From: DATGMP01 sp035293565
Lineage (GTDB): Bacteria; Pseudomonadota; Alphaproteobacteria; BOG-932; Roseiterribacteraceae
Assembly: GCA_035293565.1 (NCBI GenBank)
Contig: DATGMP010000009.1
Span: 1-9,351 of the forward strand
Length of the DNA stretch: 9,351 bases
Reading direction: 5' to 3'
The position numbers and the translations under genes are program-made. The number at the start of each line of letters is the position of its first letter. Position 1 is the first letter of the stretch. Of this stretch, positions 1 through 7,004 are shown piece by piece. The notes under the pieces are model-generated. The model was not told the DNA's origin. It did not search any database and saw nothing but the letters and a program-made list of their open reading frames with translations.

Positions 1-33
1 CAGTTCCGGTGCAATCGTCGTTTCATTCGGCAT
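1..33 (-). CDS. 5' end of an unidentified gene, cut by the window edge
   Basis: Reading leftward on the minus strand, an ATG at 33 opens a frame beginning MPNETTIAPEL, which continues past the window. A good Shine-Dalgarno (GAGGGAG) lies about 6 bases before the ATG, and operator-like repeats sit upstream, so this is likely a genuine start. Eleven residues are too few to identify the product. One speculative option is HsdS, the specificity subunit, whose N-terminus often reads xPKLRFPEF and whose gene normally follows hsdM; an unrelated inserted gene is equally possible. The start overlaps the out-of-frame tail of the broken hsdM frame by 11 bases. Confidence 0.45.
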   Translation of the reverse strand, partial: MPNETTIAPEL

Positions 34-994
34 GTGAGTCTCCCTCAAATGGTAAACTCACGTAAACCTGCTTACACGAAGTAAATGACACCCTCTCCCA
101 ATGCGCCGGATCGGTCAGCGTGTCGCCATGCGCGATGTCGAACTTCTCGTAGTTCACATCATGCAAGAACATGTTGATGCGGCACAGATTGTAGGTCGTC
201 AGGTTGACTTCCTGCCCGAAGAAGCCCTGCCGCACATTGTCCTGCCCCAGCACCTTGGCGAATTTGAGCAGCAGCGATCCCGACCCGCAGGCCGGATCGT
301 ACACCTTGTTGACCACGGTCTTGCCGCTGACGGCGATGCGGGCCAGCAATTCGGAAACTTCCTGCGGCGTGTAGAACTCGCCGCCGGATTTGCCGGCGGT
401 CGAAGCGTACATCTGCATCAGGTATTCGTAGGCGTCGCCAAACAGGTCGATGGTGTTGTCGGAGAAGCTGCCCGAGCCGCTGTTCAGGGGCAAATCGCCG
501 ATGGCGTCGAGCAGCTTGACGAGCTTTTCGTTGCGCTTGGCGACGGTCGGCCCGAGCTTGCCGCTATTGACGTCGAGGTCGTCGAACAGGCCTTTGAAGT
601 CGTCCTCGCTGTCCGCGCCAATGGCCGAGCCTTCGATGTCCTTGAACACACGCGACAGGGTTTCATTGAGGTTGGCGTCGTGCCGCGCCCGCTGGCGCAC
701 GTTGGCGAACAGGTGCGACGGCAGGATATAGAAGCCCTTCTCCTTCACCGTCTCGGCGCGGCCCTGCTCGGCGTCGGCATCCGAGAGAGCGGCGTAGTCG
801 AAGCCCGCATCGCCCGCGCTGCGCTCCTGCGCATTCAGATAGGCGGTCAGGTTCTCCGAGACGAACCGATAGAACAGCATACCGAGCACGTAGCTCTTGA
901 AGTCCCACCCATCGACGCTGCCGCGCAGGTCGTTGGCGACGCGCCAGATAGTCTTATGTAGCTCGGCGCGTTCGATTTCCTTGACGTTGCTCAC
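23..994 (-). pseudogene. hsdM: Truncated type I restriction-modification methyltransferase subunit (HsdM)
   Basis: HsdM is the DNA adenine methyltransferase subunit of type I restriction-modification enzymes and works as M2S with HsdS, and with HsdR for cleavage. The frame starts with GTG at 994 and shows the HsdM N-terminal helical domain (residues 10-50, AELHKTIWRVANDLRGSVDG), then GEFYTP at 205-210 and the SAM-binding motif I DPACGSG at 233-239. Homology ends after residue 300 (DTLTDPAHWE, about position 95). The next 23 residues do not look like the family, and the catalytic NPPY motif that should follow shortly is absent. Full-length relatives are about 500-540 residues, so roughly 200 are missing and the product cannot methylate. 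The gene overlaps the upstream antitoxin gene by GTGA (991-994), which implies translational coupling; its own Shine-Dalgarno is weak. Identification is secure. Calling it a remnant rests on the missing motif and the early break. Confidence 0.88.
52..86 (-). promoter_or_regulatory. GTAAAC repeat cluster upstream of the left-edge gene
   Basis: GTAAAC occurs at 52-57 and again at 62-67, exactly 10 bp apart. The inverted form TTAC is at 72-75, making GTAA-ACCTGC-TTAC at 62-75, and GTAAAT is at 81-86. Near-helical phasing of short repeats just upstream of a Shine-Dalgarno and start codon is typical of a repressor binding site. I could not place convincing -35 and -10 boxes. The assignment as an operator is inference; no protein in the window is known to bind it. 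Confidence 0.3.
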
Positions 995-1200
995 GACCGG
1001 AAATTCCCGCTCGGGCCGCCTTTATCCGCCTGATCCACCATTCGCCCCGCTTCAATCGCCTTCAAACGCTCATATTCCTCGACCGCGAGCACCACTACCA
1101 CGCCGCGCCCGTGCTTCTCGATCTGCACAGGCCCGGCCCGCGCGGTGTCGATCATCAGGCCGAAGCTGTTCTTCGCCTCGCGCGCCGACATGGTTTTCAT
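991..1200 (-). CDS. Phd/YefM-family type II antitoxin, no toxin adjacent
   Basis: A 69-residue protein beginning MKTMSAREAKNSFG and containing VQIEKHGRGVVVVLAVEEYERL, the usual signature of Phd/YefM antitoxins: an N-terminal DNA-binding strand-helix, a central strand with KHGRP-like turn, then EEYERL. Such proteins dimerise, bind their own promoter and mask a toxin with their C-terminal tail. I chose ATG 1200 because family members start just before the SA-EAK motif and GGTGAG lies 9 bases upstream; ATG 1233 and TTG 1260 are possible longer starts. Instead of a toxin (Doc, RelE/YoeB), the next gene is hsdM, entered through a GTGA overlap. The tail (AGRMVDQADKGGPSGNFRS) is short and Gly/Ser-rich, so a toxin-binding role is doubtful. 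It may serve as a transcriptional regulator of the restriction locus; that is inference. Confidence 0.82.
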   Translation of the reverse strand: MKTMSAREAKNSFGLMIDTARAGPVQIEKHGRGVVVVLAVEEYERLKAIEAGRMVDQADKGGPSGNFRS

Positions 1201-1489
1201 GGCCCGAATCTCACCGATTCCAACTTGGGCCATTTGGAGCGAAATAGCTCTTTTAGGCAATAGCGGCCGCGACAGGGCTGGCAGCGCTGCGATATGTGCG
1301 GTACGGACCAGAACCGCCGCAGCATCATATTGGAAAATCCGCTCTGAAAGCGGATTTTCAAGAACGATCCGATGCAGGCGGTCTTCCCATTGATCTTGAG
1401 GCTTGGTTTATAAATTTCATGAGACGCTAAGCATGGCTTAGCGAACCTCAAGAAATCCGAACTCGACACGGGTTTGAAAATATGCCAAA
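1201..1489. other. Divergent intergenic region between the Phd-hsdM and AbiE operons
   Basis: No credible gene lies here; frames crossing it show no recognisable protein and are interrupted on the plus strand. It should hold promoters for both operons. Visible structure includes the 10-bp palindrome GCAGCGCTGC at 1281-1290, the perfect inverted repeat at 1333-1359 and the duplicated operator block beginning at 1405. CTTGAGG at 1395-1401 is mirrored by CCTCAAG at 1446-1452 around the first operator copy. A TATAAA at 1409-1414 could be a -10 element for abiEi, but no matching -35 is seen at proper spacing. Confidence 0.6.
1333..1359. repeat. Perfect 11-bp inverted repeat with 5-nt loop
   Basis: Arms GAAAATCCGCT (1333-1343) and AGCGGATTTTC (1349-1359) are exact reverse complements around CTGAA. 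The four-A and four-T runs sit inside the stem, so a transcript in either direction would form a hairpin ending in UUUUC. It lies between two divergent operons and not after a gene, which favours an operator, a transcription barrier or a small mobile repeat over an ordinary terminator. Confidence 0.55.
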
Positions 1490-1508
1490 ATGCTAAGCAT
1501 GGATATGC
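1405..1508 (+). promoter_or_regulatory. Duplicated operator-like block, candidate AbiEi autoregulatory site
   Basis: An imperfect 39-bp direct repeat occurs at 1405-1443 and 1471-1509 with a period of 66 bp (27 of 39 bases identical by eye). Each copy has an AT-rich first half starting GGTTT and then an identical GCTAAGCATGG (1426-1436 and 1492-1502). In the first copy this forms the perfect inverted repeat CGCTAAGC-ATG-GCTTAGCG (1425-1443). In the second copy the right arm is degenerate and the site covers the abiEi start codon. AbiEi antitoxins are known to bind inverted repeats in their own promoter and repress it, so a two-site operator is the natural reading; binding here is inference. 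Confidence 0.6.
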
Positions 1509-2287
1509 GTTCTGGCGGAAAACTAAATCGGCTCCAGCAGGAACTCCCCGAGGGACTCCTGGCCGATGCCGCCTGGATGGAGGCTCACGGCTACTCGTCG
1601 GCGCTGCGCAGCCAGTACGTTCGCGCGGGCTGGCTCGATAGCCCGGCCCGGCGCGTCTATCGCCGCTCGCGCACGCCGCTGACATGGCAGCAAGTGGCCG
1701 TCTCGCTCCAGAAGGTGCTGGACCTTCCGCTGACCGTTGGCGGGCGCACCGCGCTCGAACAGCAGGGTTACGCCCACTATCTTTCGACAGCGATGCGCGA
1801 GGTTCATCTTTACGGGCCAAAGCGCCCGCCGACCTGGCTGGCGAGCCTGCCGCTCGACGTGACCTTTCATTGGCACAACAGCCTGCGGTTGTTTCCCGGC
1901 GACGCCGACGCACCGCCCGAGCCAAGCCCCGTCATGGTCAGCGCCGGCGGCCTGACCCCACCAATCCGCTATTCCAGCAAGGAGCGCGCCGTTCTCGAAT
2001 TGCTCGACGAACTGCCCGAGCATGAGAGCTTCCATCAGGCCGATGCCTTGATGGAGGGGATGAGCAATTTAAGTCCGCGCCGCCTGCAAACGCTGCTGGA
2101 GGCTTGCGCCAGCGTGAAGGTGAAGCGGCTCTTTCTCTTCTTCGCCGACCGCCACCGCCATGCGTGGCGATCCCGGCTCGACATGTCCCGCGTCGATCTG
2201 GGTTCGGGCAAGCGCGTCCTCGTCAAAGGCGGCAAGCTCGATCCGCGCTACAACATCACCGTGCCGTCCGACCTTGGAGGCTCGTGA
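1490..2287 (+). CDS. abiEi: AbiEi type IV antitoxin, transcriptional autorepressor
   Basis: A 265-residue protein. Residues about 8-90 (GKLNRLQQELPEGLLADAAW and the following helices with SALRSQYVRAGWL and RVYRR) form the winged-helix DNA-binding domain typical of the AbiEi family; the remainder matches the C-terminal antitoxin domain. In the characterised AbiE system, AbiEi does not bind its toxin but opposes its effect, and represses the operon through inverted repeats. Here it directly precedes abiEii, with TGA overlapping the next start as GTGA. ATG 1490 is the longest start; ATG 1499 and ATG 1505 are alternatives. None has a clear Shine-Dalgarno, and the operator copy at 1471-1509 covers all three, so the start is uncertain and translation may be leaderless or inefficient. 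Family assignment is confident; exact start is not. Confidence 0.88.
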   Translation: MLSMDMRSGGKLNRLQQELPEGLLADAAWMEAHGYSSALRSQYVRAGWLDSPARRVYRRSRTPLTWQQVAVSLQKVLDLPLTVGGRTALEQQGYAHYLSTAMREVHLYGPKRPPTWLASLPLDVTFHWHNSLRLFPGDADAPPEPSPVMVSAGGLTPPIRYSSKERAVLELLDELPEHESFHQADALMEGMSNLSPRRLQTLLEACASVKVKRLFLFFADRHRHAWRSRLDMSRVDLGSGKRVLVKGGKLDPRYNITVPSDLGGS

Positions 2288-3210
2288 ATTTCATGGCCTT
2301 CCTCGACACATACCGGCGGCAGGTCGCCCTGCTCATTCGCGTCCTTCCTTTCGTCGCGGAGGAGCGGGCATTCGCGCTCAAAGGTGGCACCGCGATCAAC
2401 CTGTTCGTGCGCGACATGCCGCGCCTCTCCGTGGACATCGACCTGACCTATCTGCCGGTCGAAGATCGGGCGACATCGCTCGCGGCCATCGACGCCGCCA
2501 TGCTGCGGATCAAGGAACGCATCGAGCGGGGCATCCCCGCCGCGAGGGTCAATGCTTCGCGTTCCGCCGACGAGAATATCGTCACCAAGCTGATCGTTCG
2601 GGCGAGCGGCGTGCAGATCAAGATCGAGGTGACGCCGGTGCTTCGCGGCGCGGTCTATGATCCCGTGGTGATGAGCGTGGTTCCCGCTGTCGAAGACGCC
2701 TTCGGCTTCGCCGAAATGCAGGTCGTGTCATTCGCCGACCTTTACGCGGGCAAGATCGTGGCGGCCTTCGACCGCCAGCACCCGCGCGACCTCTTCGACG
2801 TGCGCGGCCTGCTGGCGAACGAGGGCGTCGGCGACGAGTTGCGCCGCGCCTTTCTGGTCTACATCATCAGTCACAACCGTCCGATGGCCGAAGTTCTCGC
2901 CCCGACCCGCAAGCCGCTGGGCGAGGAGTTCGCGCGGGGCTTCGCCGGCATGACTCAGGAACCCGTCGCGCTCGCGGACCTTGAGGCCGCGCGGGAGGCG
3001 ATCATCGCCGCGATGGTGGCCGACATGCCGGAAGATCACCGGCGCTTCCTGGCCGGCTTCAAACGCGGCGAACCGGATTGGGCACTTCTCGGGATACCGG
3101 AGGCCCAGCATTTGCCCGCCGTCATGTGGAAGCAGCGCAACCTCGCCAAGCTGCCCGATGCAAGACGGGGCGAACTGGTCGATGCGTTGGCGCGCGTTCT
3201 ATTTCCCTGA
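2284..3210 (+). CDS. abiEii: AbiEii nucleotidyltransferase toxin (type IV toxin-antitoxin)
   Basis: A 308-residue member of the AbiEii/AbiGii nucleotidyltransferase family, whose members transfer nucleotides to RNA (tRNA for characterised relatives) and cause reversible growth arrest during phage infection or loss of the locus. Motif I KGGTAINLF (33-41) followed by DID (51-53) gives the paired metal-binding aspartates. QIKIEV near 115 supplies the third acidic position, and AGKIVAAFDRQHPRDLFDV (155-173) carries the conserved lysine (157) and aspartates (169, 172). All motifs look intact, so it is probably active. GGAGG at 2276-2280 is 3 bases from GTG 2284 and 12 from ATG 2293; either may be used. 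The GTGA overlap with abiEi suggests coupled translation. It ends 44 bp from the convergent traD. Confidence 0.9.
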   Translation: MNFMAFLDTYRRQVALLIRVLPFVAEERAFALKGGTAINLFVRDMPRLSVDIDLTYLPVEDRATSLAAIDAAMLRIKERIERGIPAARVNASRSADENIVTKLIVRASGVQIKIEVTPVLRGAVYDPVVMSVVPAVEDAFGFAEMQVVSFADLYAGKIVAAFDRQHPRDLFDVRGLLANEGVGDELRRAFLVYIISHNRPMAEVLAPTRKPLGEEFARGFAGMTQEPVALADLEAAREAIIAAMVADMPEDHRRFLAGFKRGEPDWALLGIPEAQHLPAVMWKQRNLAKLPDARRGELVDALARVLFP

Positions 3211-3254
3211 CCGCAACGCCATCGAAGGGGCGTGTCCTTTGGGGGTGCTGATGC

Positions 3255-3473
3255 TCAGTTATCCTCGAACGCCTGCTTTCCCTTCGCCGCCCACAGCGCC
3301 AACGCCTTGTCGCGCTCATCGCTTTGGAGCTTGTCGGCCATCCAGAGCAGCGCGCCGTAGATCATGGCGCGATCATCGCCGGTCAGGTCCACGATCCCGG
3401 CCTTGACGACAAGGCCGCCGAGTTCGATCAGATGCCGCGTGCGCTTGCGGCGCTCGACCTGCCAGGTGCTCAT
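3255..3473 (-). CDS. traD: Ti-type conjugal transfer protein TraD
   Basis: A 72-residue protein with the TraD-family core RTRHLIELGGLVVKAGIVDL (about 11-30) and GALLWMADKL. TraD is a small accessory protein encoded with traC beside the origin of transfer in Ti and related plasmids; its biochemical role is poorly defined and it is probably part of, or near, the relaxosome. The ATG starts one base after the traC stop (TGA-C-ATG) with no clear Shine-Dalgarno, so translation likely depends on termination-reinitiation. In Ti-type loci traG, the coupling ATPase, follows; here the next gene is the convergent abiEii. Confidence 0.85.
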   Translation of the reverse strand: MSTWQVERRKRTRHLIELGGLVVKAGIVDLTGDDRAMIYGALLWMADKLQSDERDKALALWAAKGKQAFEDN

Positions 3474-3474
3474 G

Positions 3475-3801
3475 TCATGTCGCGCCCGCGCCGCTTGATG
3501 CCGGTTGCGTGCCGTCCAGTTGCGATTGATCGCCGCCAGTGTCGCGATCAGACGTTGATGCAGATCGCCGCGACCGGCTCTGAAAGAACGCGGTCCCGCG
3601 CTTCGCCCATGCCTCCCTCTTTCCGGCGTCCTTAGTTTCGGCCAGCACGATCAGCGCGCCCGCCAGTTCGTCGGCGGTCAGCGCGTCGGCTCCTGTCGAG
3701 ATGACCAGCTCGCCGAGTTGCTGCACCTTGCGGGCTTTCAAGTCCCGCGCCTTGTCTTCCAGCGACTTCAGTTCCGCATCGAAGTCCCGTGGCTTGCGCA
3801 T
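3475..3801 (-). CDS. traC: Ti-type conjugal transfer protein TraC
   Basis: A 108-residue protein with an N-terminal charged helix that may form a coiled coil (DAELKSLEDKARDLKARK, about 5-22) and a conserved centre LGELVISTGADALTADEL, followed by AWAKRGTAFFQ, all fitting the TraC family. TraC helps DNA processing at oriT with TraA, probably as a relaxosome accessory. I chose ATG 3801 (MRKPRDF) because GGAG lies 6 bases before it; an in-frame ATG 12 bases earlier (3813) has no Shine-Dalgarno. The C-terminal 35 residues are a Ser/Thr/Gly-rich low-complexity tail longer than usual. It is divergent from traA across the candidate oriT. Confidence 0.83.
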   Translation of the reverse strand: MRKPRDFDAELKSLEDKARDLKARKVQQLGELVISTGADALTADELAGALIVLAETKDAGKREAWAKRGTAFFQSRSRRSASTSDRDTGGDQSQLDGTQPASSGAGAT

Positions 3802-3952
3802 CGTCGTCTCCATAAGCTGTCGATGGAGCGATGATAGTTGAGCGCCTGCCGCAAGGCTGTAAGGTTGCCGGGACGGGCTGAAACGGCGCGAGCAGTCCCG
3901 AGCTTATACGTCGTTCCGACGTGCGCTTCGCCGTGGTGATGTTCGGATCGCA
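3802..3952. other. Candidate origin of transfer (oriT) between traC and traA
   Basis: The 151-bp divergent gap holds TTATACGTCG at 3904-3913, which continues as the perfect inverted repeat ACGTCG-TTC-CGACGT (3908-3922). Directly to its left is a stem: CGGGAC (3869-3874) and GTCCCG (3895-3900), extended by GCT (3877-3879) and AGC (3891-3893). From memory, oriT regions of Ti and rhizobial plasmids of the TraA/TraC class carry a core close to ATTATACGTCGC in the same traC-traA gap. The nick would then fall in or near TTATAAGC-type sequence on the bottom strand next to 3900-3906. Position, stem and core agree; the precise nick site is inferred. Confidence 0.65.
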
Positions 3953-6874
3953 ATGGCGATCTATCACCTTCACGTCAAGGTCATCGGCCGCAAGGCCGGG
4001 AGCAGCGCGGTGGCCTCCGCCGCCTACCGCTCGGCCTCGCGATTGCGCGACGATCGGCTTGAGCGCAGCCACGACTTCTCCAACAAGCGCGGCGTCGTCC
4101 ACTCCGAGGTGGTGCTGCCGGAGGATGCGCCCGAACAATGGAGCAACCGCGAACGGCTCTGGAACGATGTCGAGACGTTCGAGGTCAGGAAGGACGCCCA
4201 GCTCGCCCGCGAGGTCGAGTTCGCCCTTCCGCGCGAGATGACGGAGCGCCAAGGCATCGAACTCGCTCGCGACTTCGTGCAATCCGAATTTGTCGATCAG
4301 GGCATGATCGCCGACCTCAACGTGCATTGGGACATGGCCGAGGACGGGACGCCCAAGCCCCACGCCCATGTCATGCTGACAATGCGATCCGTGGACGAGA
4401 ACGGCTTCGGCCCGAAAGTGCGGGACTGGAACCGCACCGAGATGGTCGAGCGTTGGCGGGAACACTGGGCGGAGCTGGCCAACGAACGCCTGGCCGAACT
4501 CGACATTGACGCGCGCATCGACCATCGCAGCCTGGAGGCGCAGGGCATCGCGCTGGAGCCGCAAAGCCAGATCGGCGCAACCGCCCAACGCATCGAGGGC
4601 GAAGGGATCGAGGCCGCCGACCGCGCGGACCTGCACCGCGAGATCGCGCGCGACAACGGCACACGGATCATCGCCGATCCCTCGATGGCGTTCGACGCAA
4701 TCACCCTCCAGCAATCGACTTTCACGCGGCGCGACATGGCGATGTTCGCGCACCGGCACAGCGACGGGATCGAGCAGTTCAACGCCGTCATGGGCGCGAT
4801 GCGGAGCGCGCCCGAGCTGGTCGAACTCGGCGCGGACGGACGCGGCGAGGATCGCTTCACCACGGCCAAGATGATCGAGACCGAGCAGCGCCTGCACCAC
4901 GCCGCCGAACTCATGGCCGAGACGGAACGCCACGGCGTGCGTGATGCGGATCGCGAAGCGGCGCTGGCGCGCGCGGAAGCGCGCGGCTTGGTGCTTTCGG
5001 CAGAGCAGGCCGAGGCGCTGGCGCATGTCACGGACGGGCGCGATCTCGGCGTCGTCGTCGGCTATGCCGGGACGGGAAAGAGCGCGATGCTGGGCGTGGC
5101 ACGCGAAGCCTGGGAAGCGGCCGGCTACGAGGTCCGGGGTATGGCGCTGTCCGGCATCGCCGCCGAGAATCTGGAAAGCGGATCGGGCATCGCGTCGCGC
5201 ACCATCGCCAGCATGGAACACGGTTGGAGACAGGGCCGCGACATGCTCACGTCCCGCGATGTGCTTGTCATCGACGAGGCGGGCATGGTCGGCACGCGCC
5301 AGTTGGAGCGCGTACTGTCCCATGCCGCCGATGCCGGCGCCAAGGTCGTGCTGGTCGGCGATCCGCAGCAACTTCAATCCATCGAGGCGGGTGCTGCGTT
5401 CCGCTCCCTTCACGAACGCCACGGCGGCGCGGAGATCGGCGAGGTGCGCCGCCAGCGGGAAGACTGGCAGCGCGACGCCACGCGCGATCTGGCGACCGGC
5501 CGGACGGGCGGCGCGATCCATGCCTATGATGCGCATGGCATGGTGCATGAGGCCGCGTCACGCGAGCAGGCGCGCGACGATCTGATCGACCACTGGGACC
5601 GCGACCGGCAGGCGTCGCCCGACAAGAGCCGCATCATTCTCACCCACACCAATGATGAGGTGCGCGCGCTCAATGAGGCGGCGCACGAGCGGATGCGGGA
5701 GGCCGGTGATTTGGGCGATGACGTGCGCCTGACGGTCGAACGCGGCGACCGCAGCTTCGCCAGCGGTGACCGGATCATGTTCCTTCAGAACGAGCGCGGC
5801 CTTGGCGTGAAGAACGGCATGCTCGGAACTGTGGTTGAGGTCAGCGAACGATCCATGTCCGTGCGCACCGACGACGGGCGCAGCGTCTCGTTCGACCTCA
5901 AGGATTACGACCGCATCGACCACGGCTATGCCGCGACCATCCACAAGGCGCAGGGCATGACGGTGGACCGCACCCATGTCCTGGCGACGCCGGGCCTCGA
6001 CGCCCACGGCAGCTACGTCGCCCTGTCGCGCCACCGCGACGGCATGGAGCTGCATTACGGCCGCGATGACTTCGCCGGCCGGGACCAGCTTGTCCGCACC
6101 CTGTCGCGCGACCGGGCTAAGGACATGGCGTCGGATTACGAGCCGGCACAGAGCTACGCCGAGCGGCGCGGCATCACCTTCCGCGAACGTGCCGTAGAGA
6201 TCGTTCGCAAAGTGGTACCGGAGAAGCTGCGCGGGATGTTCGACGGCCTGCGCCTGCCCGCCGATGGCGGGCACGGGTCGGAACAGCCAGCGCCGGAAAG
6301 GACAGCGGCAGACCCGGAGGAAGCGCTACGTCGCGCCCGCACCAGGGCGCTCGTCCGCCACGCCGGCGCATCCGATGTAATCCTTGAGGCCAAGCGTCAG
6401 GGTCTCACGCCTTCCGACGAACAGAGGCGTGAGCTCGGCGCGGCACGACGCGCCTTCAATGAGGTCCGCCCCCATGGCTGGGAGGATGCGGAAGCCGCCT
6501 ACAGCAAGGACAACAGCCTTGCCTCGGAAGCGGCGACTGGCCGGGTTGGCCGCGCCGTCCGCGCGCTCCAGCTCGAAACCGAGCTGCGCACCGATCCGCA
6601 GCGCCGCGCCGACCGCTTCGTGGAACGCTGGCGGGAACTCGGCCAAGCCAGCCAACGCCAGTACCAAGCGGGCGACATGTCCGGTTACAAGTCCACGCGG
6701 TCGGCGATGGGCGACATGGCGAAGAGCCTCGAACGCGATCCCCAGCTTGAATCCATCCTCGAAGGCCGCAAGCGAGACCTCGGTATCGGGATCGACTCGG
6801 GCCGCAGCCTTGGTCGGGAACTCGCCTTCAATCACGGCATCGACCTCGGCATAGGCCGGGGTCTCGGATTGTAA
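3953..6874 (+). CDS. traA: Ti-type TraA conjugative relaxase-helicase
   Basis: A 973-residue protein that nicks oriT and unwinds the strand to be transferred. The N-terminal MobA/MobL-type relaxase domain (about 1-210) has a likely catalytic tyrosine at 25 (ASAAYRSAS) and the metal-binding histidines in NVHWD (125) and KPHAHVML (137, 139). The RecD-like superfamily 1 helicase domain (about 340-720) shows Walker A GYAGTGKS (370-377), Walker B VIDEAGM (D441, E442), motif III VGDPQQLQSIEAG (468-480), YAATIHKAQGMT (659-670) and YVALSRHR (688-695). The rest is a charged helical C-terminal region of unknown role. It is somewhat shorter than the roughly 1,100 residues of the Ti protein, but every motif is intact. 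The Shine-Dalgarno is weak. traF and traB, which follow traA on Ti plasmids, are absent; alpA and the integrase come next. Confidence 0.95.
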   Translation: MAIYHLHVKVIGRKAGSSAVASAAYRSASRLRDDRLERSHDFSNKRGVVHSEVVLPEDAPEQWSNRERLWNDVETFEVRKDAQLAREVEFALPREMTERQGIELARDFVQSEFVDQGMIADLNVHWDMAEDGTPKPHAHVMLTMRSVDENGFGPKVRDWNRTEMVERWREHWAELANERLAELDIDARIDHRSLEAQGIALEPQSQIGATAQRIEGEGIEAADRADLHREIARDNGTRIIADPSMAFDAITLQQSTFTRRDMAMFAHRHSDGIEQFNAVMGAMRSAPELVELGADGRGEDRFTTAKMIETEQRLHHAAELMAETERHGVRDADREAALARAEARGLVLSAEQAEALAHVTDGRDLGVVVGYAGTGKSAMLGVAREAWEAAGYEVRGMALSGIAAENLESGSGIASRTIASMEHGWRQGRDMLTSRDVLVIDEAGMVGTRQLERVLSHAADAGAKVVLVGDPQQLQSIEAGAAFRSLHERHGGAEIGEVRRQREDWQRDATRDLATGRTGGAIHAYDAHGMVHEAASREQARDDLIDHWDRDRQASPDKSRIILTHTNDEVRALNEAAHERMREAGDLGDDVRLTVERGDRSFASGDRIMFLQNERGLGVKNGMLGTVVEVSERSMSVRTDDGRSVSFDLKDYDRIDHGYAATIHKAQGMTVDRTHVLATPGLDAHGSYVALSRHRDGMELHYGRDDFAGRDQLVRTLSRDRAKDMASDYEPAQSYAERRGITFRERAVEIVRKVVPEKLRGMFDGLRLPADGGHGSEQPAPERTAADPEEALRRARTRALVRHAGASDVILEAKRQGLTPSDEQRRELGAARRAFNEVRPHGWEDAEAAYSKDNSLASEAATGRVGRAVRALQLETELRTDPQRRADRFVERWRELGQASQRQYQAGDMSGYKSTRSAMGDMAKSLERDPQLESILEGRKRDLGIGIDSGRSLGRELAFNHGIDLGIGRGLGL

Positions 6875-7004
6875 AACTATCCTATTTTCCGCCGCCTCTA
6901 CGCCACACTACTACGACGCTCAAATATCTATTGCACAACAACAAAGCATTGCCCTGTCTGGTCTCAGCAATGGTCAGAGACACCCGGCAGGAGGCAGCGC
7001 AACC
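6875..7004. other. Short AT-richer gap before the AlpA-family gene
   Basis: This 130-bp stretch has no gene. It is AT-richer than the flanks and should contain the alpA promoter. TTGCAC at 6934-6939 is a possible -35 but no clear -10 follows at normal spacing. GTCTC (6961-6965) and GAGAC (6977-6981) form a short inverted repeat just upstream of the AGGAGG Shine-Dalgarno, a possible binding site. No terminator for traA is seen. Confidence 0.45.

Noticed and set aside
101..961. A 286-codon plus-strand frame
   Set aside because: It is antisense to hsdM, which carries clear HsdM motifs; the plus-strand peptide is not recognisable.
1197..1925. A 242-codon minus-strand frame covering the abiEi 5' half and the intergenic region
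   Set aside because: It is low-complexity Arg/Ala-rich antisense to abiEi; its apparent internal peptide repeat is simply the DNA direct repeat of the operator.
3632..5548. A 638-codon open frame on the minus strand
   Set aside because: It is antisense to the N-terminal two-thirds of traA, whose relaxase and helicase motifs are intact. Long antisense frames are expected in GC-rich codons, and the peptide shows no family features.
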